Source: JBBQVO01 sp038211505
GTDB lineage: Bacteria; Chloroflexota; Dehalococcoidia; DSTF01; JACRBR01
Direction of reading: 5' to 3'
Length of the DNA stretch: 6,429 nt
NCBI GenBank assembly: GCA_038211505.1
Contig: JBBQVO010000181.1
Span: 1-6,429 of the forward strand
A model generated the notes under the pieces. The model had not been told where the DNA came from and did not search any database. It saw only the letters and a program-made list of their open reading frames with translations. Positions 1 to 5,243 of this stretch are shown here, in pieces (position 1 is the first letter of the stretch; each line of letters opens with the position of its first letter). The position numbers and the translations under genes are program-made.

Positions 1-890
1 TCATGAGGCGCGACCGTCAACGACATCGTCGCGACGATCGTTCGCAGCAGCGATCGGGACGGCACGAAGTTCGAGATGAAGCCTGACTGCTGCGAGTTGT
101 AGCCCTGCACCGCCAGGAACACGACGAGGATCACCGCGAACGGCACGAACCGCGCGATAAGGCGTGGCTGCAGCGCGTCGCCCACGCGTTCTGACCGGGT
201 CAGCGCCCAGTAGACGTAGAGCACGAACGGCACGAGGAAGATCTCCTGGTGAAAGAGCAGCGCCAGCGCGTACGCCACGATCGATCCCCAGTACGCGCCG
301 CGCGACGACGTCCGCATGTACGCGAGAAACAGCAGCATGCAGACGAGCGCGCCCGTCGTCGCCGCGACGGCATTCACGCCCGACACCCACGCCACCGTGT
401 ACGCGTACGCCGGATGCAGCCCGAACACCGCCGCCACAATATGCGCGAGCCCGATCGACGACGTCAGCCGCCGCGCGACGTGCCACACCAGCACGACGTT
501 GATCAGATGCAACACCAGCGACGTCAAGTGATACGGCATCGCCCGCAACCCGAACGTGATGAACGTGATGTCGGTGAGGATGAACGCCAGCGGCCGGTAG
601 GCGTACAGTCGCAGCGGCTCGAAGTGCCGGAAGTCGAACGCCGCCTTCACGTACTCACGGAAGCCGACGAGCCGCGCCCCCCGCAGCAGCATCACGTCGT
701 CCTGCGAGAACCACTGCGTGATCACAGGCGCATACAACAAGAAGACGATGACGAGAATCCCGACGACGACAACGGCGGGCTGCGAGAGCCAGCGCGTCAC
801 ACGCTCCGTCCAGTCGCGGGGCGCCGCGGGCGCCGTTGGCGCGCCCTTCAGTGACGCCGCTGATCGCGACGATGATCTCGCGTCAGACAT
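1..890 (-). CDS. GT-C-like membrane glycosyltransferase, N-terminal part (partial)
   Basis: The frame is open from an ATG at 890 to the left edge (296 residues) with no stop, so the C-terminus lies outside the window. After a Ser/Ala-rich cytoplasmic start comes a hydrophobic segment at residues 38-57, then a loop with an Asp pair (D64-D65, in SQDDVMLL), where GT-C enzymes keep their catalytic acid. Next are a YRPL motif (98-101), the 'PYHLTSLVLHLINVVLVW' helix (119-136), FGLHPAYAYTVAWVSG (156-171), and further hydrophobic segments near 175-192, 200-213, 216-230 and 248-262. This layout is typical of protein O-mannosyltransferase/TMTC-like GT-C proteins, which use polyprenyl-phosphate sugars and often end in TPR repeats; that end is not visible here. 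It lies 21 bp downstream of the flippase-like gene and is probably co-transcribed. The RBS is weak (CGAG about 11 nt upstream). The broad family is fairly sure; the acceptor is unknown. Confidence 0.8.
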   Translation of the reverse strand, partial: MSDARSSSRSAASLKGAPTAPAAPRDWTERVTRWLSQPAVVVVGILVIVFLLYAPVITQWFSQDDVMLLRGARLVGFREYVKAAFDFRHFEPLRLYAYRPLAFILTDITFITFGLRAMPYHLTSLVLHLINVVLVWHVARRLTSSIGLAHIVAAVFGLHPAYAYTVAWVSGVNAVAATTGALVCMLLFLAYMRTSSRGAYWGSIVAYALALLFHQEIFLVPFVLYVYWALTRSERVGDALQPRLIARFVPFAVILVVFLAVQGYNSQQSGFISNFVPSRSLLRTIVATMSLTVAPH

Positions 891-911
891 CGTGGCACAT
901 CTCGGCGAGCG

Positions 912-2000
912 TCACGGGCTATCCGTGCGCGAGCGCAGTGGAAGCGATGCGCCGGCCGCCGCGGGCGCACCGTCATCCACGGACGCGGCGGCGTCGTCCA
1001 CCGTCGCCGCGGCCGCGTCCCCGTCGGACCAATCACGGATGCGCCGCAACGTCAGGTGATGCTGCACGAAGAAGATCGCGCCGAGCACGGTCGGCGGCAC
1101 GAGATACAACGCGTGCGCTGTCAGCGCGTACGACGACGCCGAACCCAGCGCGACGCCGAACACCGACGTCAGCGATCGCACCGCCGCCGCGTCGTAGATG
1201 CCGACGGCGCCCGGCGACGACGGAATAAAGAACGCCAGCGTCGTCACGACGAGCAAGAACGGCGCCGCCGCCAGCGGCACATCCAGCGAGAACGCCCGCA
1301 GCAGCATGTAGATGACCGTCGCCGACAGCGCCCACGAGATCACGCTCCACGCCAGCACGACGGCCAACGTCCGCAGACTCGCGAGCGCCGACAGCCCGTC
1401 GAGCAGCGATCGCGAGAGCTCACGCAGTCGCGCCGCGAACCGCTGCGGCGCCCGATCGAACCCGAACTCCAGCCATCCCTCAACGCGCGCCCGATCGAGC
1501 ACGGCCACGGCGATGAACGCGATCGCGACGGCGATCAGCATCACGACGACCGCGAGCGAGTACGTCGCCGGCGCCGGCAGATGGACGAACGGCACGAGGC
1601 ATACCGCCACCGCCAGCAACACAAGCACGTCGATCACGCGCTCGACTGCGATCGTCGAGAGCACGCGCGCCTTGTCGATCGACTCCGATTCGCCGAGCGC
1701 GTAGGCGCGCGCCACTTCGCCCATCTGCAGCGGCAGCACGGCGCTCGCCATGTAGCCGATGTTCAGCGCGCGGAACGTCGACCACAGCGGCACGTCGCGA
1801 TTCGGCCGGAAGAGCAATCGCCAGCGCTGCGCGCGCGCCGCGAAGAGCAGCATCAGCACCGGCAGCGCGCTCAGGATCAACCAGCGATTGGCGCTCGAAA
1901 TGCCATCGGCGACGGCGCGCCACTCGACGCCGCGGAAGGCGAAGTACAGAGCGATACCGCTGAGGAGGAAGCCGACGACCGGCCGCAGATGTCGCATCAT
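912..2000 (-). CDS. Flippase-like integral membrane protein, LPG_synthase_TM/UPF0104 family
   Basis: This 362-residue polytopic protein has about 7-8 hydrophobic segments, the first at residues 8-22 and 40-55. Family signatures are visible: GYMASAVLPLQMGEVARAY (82-100), the ERVID motif (120-124), and a late P-x-x-P-G-x-x-G-x-x-D motif (260-270). These mark the transmembrane domain shared with lysylphosphatidylglycerol synthase/flippase (MprF) and archaeal AglD-associated proteins. No C-terminal aminoacyl-transferase domain is present, so it is unlikely to make lysyl-PG itself; family members are thought to flip or handle lipid-linked substrates. Residues from about 319 form an Ala/Asp-rich, probably disordered cytoplasmic tail. 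The start is either of two adjacent ATGs (2000 or 1997). The AAAGG at 2003-2007 is 2 nt from the first and 5 nt from the second, which favours 1997; an in-frame TGA at 2010-2012 excludes longer forms. It is the first gene of a leftward pair with the glycosyltransferase. Confidence 0.88.
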   Translation of the reverse strand: MMRHLRPVVGFLLSGIALYFAFRGVEWRAVADGISSANRWLILSALPVLMLLFAARAQRWRLLFRPNRDVPLWSTFRALNIGYMASAVLPLQMGEVARAYALGESESIDKARVLSTIAVERVIDVLVLLAVAVCLVPFVHLPAPATYSLAVVVMLIAVAIAFIAVAVLDRARVEGWLEFGFDRAPQRFAARLRELSRSLLDGLSALASLRTLAVVLAWSVISWALSATVIYMLLRAFSLDVPLAAAPFLLVVTTLAFFIPSSPGAVGIYDAAAVRSLTSVFGVALGSASSYALTAHALYLVPPTVLGAIFFVQHHLTLRRIRDWSDGDAAAATVDDAAASVDDGAPAAAGASLPLRSRTDSP

Positions 2001-2056
2001 GGCCTTTGGTCATGCCACCCTATGAGCCGGCATGGTCGGTGGCGGGATAGAACGCA

Positions 2057-2085
2057 ATTCTAGACGCTGCGCCGGTCGTTGTCAC
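2057..2085 (-). promoter_or_regulatory. Sigma70-like promoter for the leftward flippase/glycosyltransferase pair
   Basis: On the minus strand, GTGACA (2085-2080, 5/6 match to TTGACA) is followed by exactly 17 nt and then TAGAAT (2062-2057, 5/6 match to TATAAT). Transcription would start near 2050, giving a leader of about 50 nt before the ATG at 2000/1997. The position in the divergent gap supports it. This is a consensus match only. Confidence 0.6.
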
Positions 2086-2094
2086 GATGGCGGC

Positions 2095-2103
2095 TGATAT
2101 ACT
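2095..2103 (+). promoter_or_regulatory. Extended -10 promoter for the methyltransferase pair
   Basis: TGATATACT combines the TGn extension (2095-2097) with a TATACT -10 box (2098-2103). No good -35 lies 16-18 nt upstream, as is common for extended -10 promoters. The start would be near 2110, giving a leader of about 30 nt to the GTG at 2140. It sits only 9 bp from the -35 box of the opposing promoter, so the two polymerases would compete for the same DNA. Confidence 0.5.
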
Positions 2104-2128
2104 AACGACCCCCGCCACTTCTTATATC

Positions 2129-2134
2129 GAGGGG
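2129..2134 (+). promoter_or_regulatory. Shine-Dalgarno that fixes a GTG start
   Basis: GAGGGG lies 5 nt before the GTG at 2140-2142. No in-frame ATG lies close by, so this site decides the GTG start of the first methyltransferase. Confidence 0.7.
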
Positions 2135-2139
2135 TATCC

Positions 2140-2859
2140 GTGGCATCAGCGGCCGAACCTGCAGGTGGCGCTCACTACGATCAGGCCTTCTACGAGGGCT
2201 ATTCCGGCCGCTTCAACCAGTACTGGTGGGCGCGCCGCTTCTACGCGAAATTGATCCTCCGCTATCGCACCTCCGGCACGCTGCTCGAAGTCGGCTGCGG
2301 CCTCGGTCACGTGCTCATGCGCCTGCAAGATCGCTTCGACGCCACCGGCATCGACGTCTCGGAATTCGCCCTCGCGAAAGCGCGTCAGAACGCGCCGCGC
2401 GCCCGTCTCCTCCCCGGCACCGCCGAAGATCTTGGCGGCCTCACCGGCCCCTTTGATGCGATTGCCGCGTTTCACGTCGTCGAGCATCTCGCCGACCCCG
2501 CCGCCGTCCTCCACACGTGGGCGCAGGCCACGCGGCCGGGCGGCCTGCTCGTCTTCGCGACGCCGAACCCCGATGCGCCCCTCGCCCACAAGAAAGGCGA
2601 CCGCTGGTACGGCATCACGCCGGAGCACATCGCGCTGTACTCGCCGCAGGAGTGGGCGCGGCTGACGCGCGACGCCGGCTATCGCATCAAGAAGGTGATC
2701 GGCGACGGCATGTGGGACGTGCCATACGTGCCGTATGTGCCGGCGCCGTTGCAGCTCGCCGTCTTCGGCCTGCCGTGCGCGCTGCAAACCGTGAGCGCCG
2801 TGCCGTTCATCCCCGTCCGCTGGGGCGAAGCGACGATCATCGTCGCCGAGCGCACATGA
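2140..2859 (+). CDS. Class I SAM-dependent methyltransferase (first of pair)
   Basis: The 239-residue protein starts at GTG with a well-placed Shine-Dalgarno. It has the Rossmann-like SAM fold: motif I LLEVGCGLGHVL (48-59), the acidic end of beta-2 in GIDVSE (D72), a post-motif acidic region GTAEDL (93-98), motif FDAIAAFHVVEHLADP (105-120) with the VVEHL signature of the Methyltransf_11/23 group, and ATRPGGLLVFATPNP (130-144). The N-terminus (YDQAFYEGYSG, 13-23) resembles methyltransferases found in glycan and lipid gene clusters. It is expected to be a soluble cytoplasmic enzyme acting on a small molecule or lipid-linked sugar; the substrate cannot be told. Its last four bases overlap the next start (ATGA), implying translational coupling. 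It diverges from the flippase/glycosyltransferase pair. Confidence 0.9.
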   Translation: MASAAEPAGGAHYDQAFYEGYSGRFNQYWWARRFYAKLILRYRTSGTLLEVGCGLGHVLMRLQDRFDATGIDVSEFALAKARQNAPRARLLPGTAEDLGGLTGPFDAIAAFHVVEHLADPAAVLHTWAQATRPGGLLVFATPNPDAPLAHKKGDRWYGITPEHIALYSPQEWARLTRDAGYRIKKVIGDGMWDVPYVPYVPAPLQLAVFGLPCALQTVSAVPFIPVRWGEATIIVAERT

Positions 2860-3689
2860 TCGATCCGCCGAAGACACCAAACGCCACTCCCGCGTCAAAG
2901 GCCGCGCAGCCGCACGACATCTACGCGCGACGTCTGCTCCGCGCCGTGCCGATGTTCCGCGTCATCGTCCGCGCCGCCGAGTGCCGCCTCTTTGCCGAGC
3001 TCGACCTCCCCGGCCCCGTGCTCGATATCGGCACCGGCGACGGCACCTTCGCCATGGCCCTCGCGCCCGATGCCGGCTGGGTCGGCATCGAGCCCGCCGC
3101 CAAGCCCGCGCGCGAAGCCGCCGACCTGCATGTCTACAGCATCCTCGCGCTGGCCGAGGGCGCGCGGCTGCCGTTCGCCGACGGCGCATTCGGCACCGTG
3201 CTCAGCAACTCGACGCTCGAACACATCCCGGACGTCGAGCCGGTGCTGGCGGAGATGTACCGTGTGCTGCGGCCCGGTGGCGCCTTCATCGTCAGCTTTC
3301 CGAGCGAACATTTTCTCGACTACTACGGCGGCACGATCGCGCTGCGCGCGCTGAAGCTCGCGCCGCTGGCCGATCTCTACCGACGCTGGGCGCGCTATAC
3401 CGCGCGCGTCCACCACGACGATGCGCCGCCGGTGTGGCGCGCGCGCCTCGAGCATCTCGGCCTGCACATCGACTCATGGCGTTACTACTACTCCAAACGC
3501 AACACCGCCGCGATGGACGTCTGGCACTATCTCTCCGCCGGCACGCTGATCACGCACAAGCTGCTCAAGCGCTGGATCCTCTGGCGCAACAAAGCCGATA
3601 TCCTCCCGATCGCCAAATGGATCGACCCCATGACCGATCCCGGCCCCGAAGACGACGGCGCATTCCTACTCTTCGTCTGCCACAAATGA
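2856..3689 (+). CDS. Class I SAM-dependent methyltransferase (second of pair)
   Basis: The protein has 277 residues from the ATG that overlaps the upstream stop by 4 bp. The open frame runs further upstream, but only inside the previous gene, and the ATGA junction is the natural start. SAM-binding features are motif I VLDIGTGDGTFAMAL (55-69), the beta-2 acidic residue in GIEP (E79), LPFADGAFGTVLSNSTLEHIPD (105-126), and MYRVLRPGGAFIVSFP (134-149), a standard Methyltransf_11 domain. The C-terminal half (150-277) is rich in Tyr, Trp and Arg, includes FLDYYGG and WRYYYSKRN, and probably forms a substrate cap or membrane-facing surface. The two methyltransferases differ clearly outside the SAM motifs, so they are not a recent duplication and may modify different positions of one product. 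The substrate is unknown. Confidence 0.9.
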   Translation: MIDPPKTPNATPASKAAQPHDIYARRLLRAVPMFRVIVRAAECRLFAELDLPGPVLDIGTGDGTFAMALAPDAGWVGIEPAAKPAREAADLHVYSILALAEGARLPFADGAFGTVLSNSTLEHIPDVEPVLAEMYRVLRPGGAFIVSFPSEHFLDYYGGTIALRALKLAPLADLYRRWARYTARVHHDDAPPVWRARLEHLGLHIDSWRYYYSKRNTAAMDVWHYLSAGTLITHKLLKRWILWRNKADILPIAKWIDPMTDPGPEDDGAFLLFVCHK

Positions 3690-3737
3690 CCACGAAGCGC
3701 CCACTCCCAATCAGCGCCAAGGCGCAATCAAGACCAC

Positions 3738-3752
3738 GAGACGCAGCGTCTC
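3738..3752 (+). repeat. Short perfect palindrome downstream of the methyltransferases
   Basis: GAGACGC-A-GCGTCTC is a 15-nt perfect inverted repeat with a central A, lying 49 nt after the second methyltransferase stop. It could act as an RNA hairpin (6-bp stem, CAG loop) at the end of the transcript or as a protein site. No T-run follows, so it is not a classical terminator. Confidence 0.4.
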
Positions 3753-3756
3753 ACGA

Positions 3757-3869
3757 ACGTGGGACGCAGATCCGACTCCGTCCATGTTCGGTAGTTGGCG
3801 TCCCGCGCCCTTCGAAAACGTACGGACGAAGATTCAGCTCCGTCCGTGGTCGCTCGTCGACGTCCCACG
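3757..3869. repeat. Two-copy degenerate repeat with conserved hairpins in the 3690-3985 gap
   Basis: A 42-nt unit at 3766-3807 recurs at 3828-3869 in the same orientation, matching at 31 of 42 positions by hand alignment (62-nt period). In both copies the segment around AGAT...CTCCGTCC can fold the same way. GGACG (3762-3766) pairs with CGTCC (3779-3783) across a 12-nt loop, and ACGGACG (3822-3828) pairs with CGTCCGT (3841-3847) across another 12-nt loop. The block is bounded by a perfect 9-bp inverted repeat, CGTGGGACG (3758-3766) and CGTCCCACG (3861-3869). It is probably a dispersed REP-like intergenic element or a structured leader. No coding potential is credible here. Confidence 0.6.
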
Positions 3870-3985
3870 CGCCGCTACTAAGAACGAAGGGATGCAGCTT
3901 TGGGAGGGGGTTGAGGTCGAGCGTCACCGCGGTGAGGGCCGGCTGCGATATGGTGCGTCGCACGGATCGAGCGCAAGGAGAGAAG
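3870..3985. other. Remainder of the gap upstream of the DUF5661 gene
   Basis: No gene is supported. The stretch contains a perfect 12-bp palindrome TCACCGCGGTGA (3924-3935), a weak -10-like TATGGT near 3949 without a matching -35, and a small inverted repeat GTGC-GTC-GCAC (3953-3963). The palindrome could be an operator for the following gene. Confidence 0.35.
3975..3980 (+). promoter_or_regulatory. Strong Shine-Dalgarno for the DUF5661 gene
   Basis: AAGGAG lies 5 nt before the ATG at 3986. It separates the true start from the much longer open frame that continues upstream. Confidence 0.8.
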
Positions 3986-4246
3986 ATGCCAGCACGCAAA
4001 TTCAACATTGAGGAAGCACGGTCGATAGGAGACCAGCTCGGCGTCAACTGGTCGTCCGTCGATATTGAACAGTTTCGCACCGGCCTTGAAATCGAGCTCG
4101 AGCACGGACGGCGCGATCCCGCGACAGATGTGACGCACGACGATCCGATCATCACTGGAAAGATCGCGCTGGCTCATCTCCATGAAATCCCCGACTACTA
4201 CGCGCGCCTCGCCCGTATGGAGAAGGAGGCCGACGGCAAGGTCTAG
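3986..4246 (+). CDS. DUF5661 family protein (small, function unknown)
   Basis: This 86-residue soluble, acidic protein starts behind a near-perfect Shine-Dalgarno. The sequence KFNIEEARSIGDQLGV (5-20), VDIEQFRTGLEIELEHG (25-41), DPATDVTHDDPIITGKIALAHL (44-65) and PDYYARLARMEKEA (69-82) matches my recollection of the whole DUF5661 domain, so the protein is full length. The family is known as short stand-alone proteins in bacteria; no activity is established to my knowledge. The pattern suggests helix-loop-helix elements with conserved Glu/His/Asp (E36, E39, H40, D52, D53, H64), which could bind metal, but that is speculation. Two stops in a row (TAG TGA, 4244-4249) end the gene. It converges on the F420-type gene. 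Confidence 0.88.
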   Translation: MPARKFNIEEARSIGDQLGVNWSSVDIEQFRTGLEIELEHGRRDPATDVTHDDPIITGKIALAHLHEIPDYYARLARMEKEADGKV

Positions 4247-4293
4247 TGATGCGTCCCATTCTCGGCCGCAGCCAAAAGCCACGTCGATTCAAT

Positions 4294-4326
4294 GATCTGC
4301 GGCGGTAACTCCGGCGATCGCAGATC
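4294..4326. terminator. Inverted repeat between convergent genes, possible bidirectional terminator
   Basis: GATCTGCG (4294-4301) and CGCAGATC (4319-4326) are perfect 8-bp arms around a 17-nt centre that adds a CGG/CCG pairing. It lies in the 86-bp gap between two convergent stops (4246 and 4333). Neither side has a clear T-tract, so a terminator role rests mainly on position and symmetry. Confidence 0.4.
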
Positions 4327-4332
4327 CGAAGC

Positions 4333-4752
4333 TCACCGCACCCGCTCAAGCGCGATCACGGGGATCACGCGCGTCGCGTTCTTCTGGTACTCCGCAAACT
4401 GCGGCATCGCGGCTGCTTGCGCATTAAAGATGCGATCGCGCTCCTCGCCCTTCGTGATCACGGCGCGCACGTCGTAGGCATCGGTGCCGACTTCGACGCG
4501 GGCATCTGGGTTGGCAACGAGGTTGTGGTACCAGGCGGGGTTCGTCGGCGCGCCGCCCTTCGATCCGAAGACGATGATGCGCGCGCCGTCCTGCCGGTAG
4601 ACCAGCGGCGTCGTGTGCTGCTTCCCGCTCTTCGCGCCCGTCGTCGTCAGCAGCACCATCGGCGCCCCCTCGAACGGCCCGCCGACCTTCCCACCGTTCG
4701 CGCGAAACTCAGCGATGATCTTCCTGTTGAAGTCGTTGAAGTCAGTCGTCAT
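4333..4752 (-). CDS. Deazaflavin (F420)-dependent nitroreductase-family oxidoreductase
   Basis: The 139-residue length is usual for the Ddn-like/F420H2-dependent quinone reductase family (split beta-barrel fold, PF04075). Recognisable blocks are FNRKIIAEFRANGGKVGGPF (8-27), MVLLTTTGAKSGKQHTTPL (32-50) with the T-x-G-x-x-S-G-x-x-x-x-x-P-L motif that contacts the cofactor phosphate, and GSKGGAPTNPAWYHNLVANP (63-82). The C-terminal part, with VITKGEERDRIF, is also typical. Family members transfer hydride from reduced F420 to quinones, nitro compounds or enones; the physiological substrate is usually unknown, and a few homologues may use other flavins. The start at 4752 is fixed by a strong Shine-Dalgarno. 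It appears monocistronic. It implies, but does not prove, that the host makes F420, as no biosynthesis genes are here. Confidence 0.9.
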   Translation of the reverse strand: MTTDFNDFNRKIIAEFRANGGKVGGPFEGAPMVLLTTTGAKSGKQHTTPLVYRQDGARIIVFGSKGGAPTNPAWYHNLVANPDARVEVGTDAYDVRAVITKGEERDRIFNAQAAAMPQFAEYQKNATRVIPVIALERVR

Positions 4753-4758
4753 CGCGAT

Positions 4759-4764
4759 CTCCTT
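4759..4764 (-). promoter_or_regulatory. Shine-Dalgarno for the F420-type oxidoreductase
   Basis: On the minus strand AAGGAG lies 6 nt before the ATG at 4752, fixing the start. Confidence 0.8.
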
Positions 4765-4793
4765 GGTGCAGCGTTGTTGGCCTGCGCCTCATG

Positions 4794-4820
4794 TGATCCA
4801 GAGAAGGTACAGATGGATCA
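4794..4820. promoter_or_regulatory. Candidate operator upstream of the F420-type gene
   Basis: TGATCCA (4794-4800) and TGGATCA (4814-4820) form a perfect 7-bp inverted repeat with a 13-nt spacer. The half-site centres are 20 bp apart (two helical turns), located 42-68 bp upstream of the ATG. This suits a dimeric TetR- or MarR-type regulator. No convincing -35/-10 pair was found beside it. Confidence 0.3.
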
Positions 4821-4862
4821 GCGTAAAACGATCGCCGCCCGGGGGAATACCACTAATGTCAT

Positions 4863-5097
4863 TCTGAGGCCCCATGGCCGTGGCCGGCGCCGCAACCAAC
4901 TGTCATTGCCTTGATAGTCTCCCGGGTCACAGCTTCAAATCGTCGTACCAGGCCCCTCTCCCCTGGTCGGAGAGGGGTGTCTGAGGTCCCATGGCCGTGG
5001 CCGGCGCCCGCAACCAATTGTCATTGCCGTGAAAGTGTCCCGGGTCACAGCTTCAAATCGTCGTACCAGGCCCCTCTCCCCTGGTGGGAGAGGGGTG
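4863..5097. repeat. Head-to-tail duplication of a 117/118-bp hairpin-bearing unit
   Basis: Copy 1 is 4863-4979 and copy 2 is 4980-5097, directly abutting. By eye they differ by about six substitutions and one inserted C (near 5008), roughly 94% identity. Each unit runs TCTGAGG..CCATGGCCGTGGCCGGCG, then CCCGGGTCACAGCTTC, and ends in a GC hairpin. In copy 1, CCCCTCTCC (4953-4961) pairs with GGAGAGGGG (4969-4977). In copy 2 the stem is 10 bp (5071-5080 with 5086-5095). A single C-to-G change (4968 versus 5086) lengthens the second stem. No open frame in it is believable. Units ending in such C4TCTC3 hairpins are common as intergenic repeats in GC-rich bacteria. Confidence 0.9.
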
Positions 5098-5107
5098 GCC
5101 GAAGGCC
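5097..5107. repeat. Small GGCC hairpin abutting the tandem units
   Basis: GGCC-GAA-GGCC follows copy 2 and leads into GGGGTGAGGG. It continues the same repeat family beyond the duplicated part and is absent after copy 1, which marks the junction of the duplication. Confidence 0.5.
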
Positions 5108-5176
5108 GGGGTGAGGGTCGTCGGCTGCCACCAAACTTTCATCCTCTTGTGTGCGCGACGCAGGCGCCCATGTACG

Positions 5177-5200
5177 ATTCTGAGCGACGCAAAGAATGAC
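5177..5200. repeat. Inverted-repeat intergenic element (ATTCTGAGCGA type)
   Basis: ATTCT (5177-5181) pairs with AGAAT (5193-5197) around GAGCGACGCAA. The outer AGAATGAC (5193-5200) is the exact inverse of GTCATTCT at 4858-4865, so the whole island 4858-5200 is bracketed by 8-bp inverted ends. Similar ATTCTGAGCGAAGCGAAGAAT sequences are a widespread bacterial intergenic repeat in my recollection. Confidence 0.55.
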
Positions 5201-5210
5201 GGTCGCCCCC

Positions 5211-5231
5211 AACGACTAACGACTAACGACC
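5211..5231. repeat. 7-bp minisatellite (AACGACT) x3
   Basis: AACGACT occurs at 5211-5217 and 5218-5224, then AACGACC at 5225-5231, followed by degenerate AACCCCC and AACACCT. It begins 13 nt downstream of the SDR stop on the minus strand, a position prone to slippage-based length change. Confidence 0.8.
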
Positions 5232-5243
5232 AACCCCCAACAC

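Noticed and set aside
1..486. Open frame of 161 residues on the minus strand with a stop at base 1
   Set aside because: It is Arg/Ala-rich low-complexity shadow of the glycosyltransferase, whose true frame encodes clear GT-C motifs and hydrophobic segments.
1056..2063. Long plus-strand open frame (335 residues) antisense to the flippase-like gene
   Set aside because: Its product is almost entirely Arg/Gln/Glu/His, as expected opposite a GC-rich gene; it lacks domains and a ribosome binding site.
2079..2084. TTGTCA as -35 for the methyltransferase promoter
   Set aside because: It is only 13 nt from TATACT, too short for sigma70; the extended -10 reading fits better.
2517..2855. Upstream extension of the second methyltransferase
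   Set aside because: The extra residues lie wholly inside the previous gene in another frame and are Arg/Ala-rich; the ATGA overlap gives the natural start.
2146..2898. Minus-strand open frame across the first methyltransferase
   Set aside because: It is antisense to a gene with intact SAM motifs and has no recognisable domain.
3714..3725. GCGCC-AA-GGCGC as a terminator of the methyltransferase pair
   Set aside because: The loop is too tight and no T-tract follows; too weak to call.
3751..4155. Minus-strand open frame over the repeat and the DUF5661 gene
   Set aside because: It mixes the non-coding repeat with the antisense of a well-supported gene; no domain was recognised.
4863..5097. 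CRISPR-like array
   Set aside because: There are only two copies of a 117/118-bp unit directly abutting, with no short repeat-spacer pattern and no cas genes.
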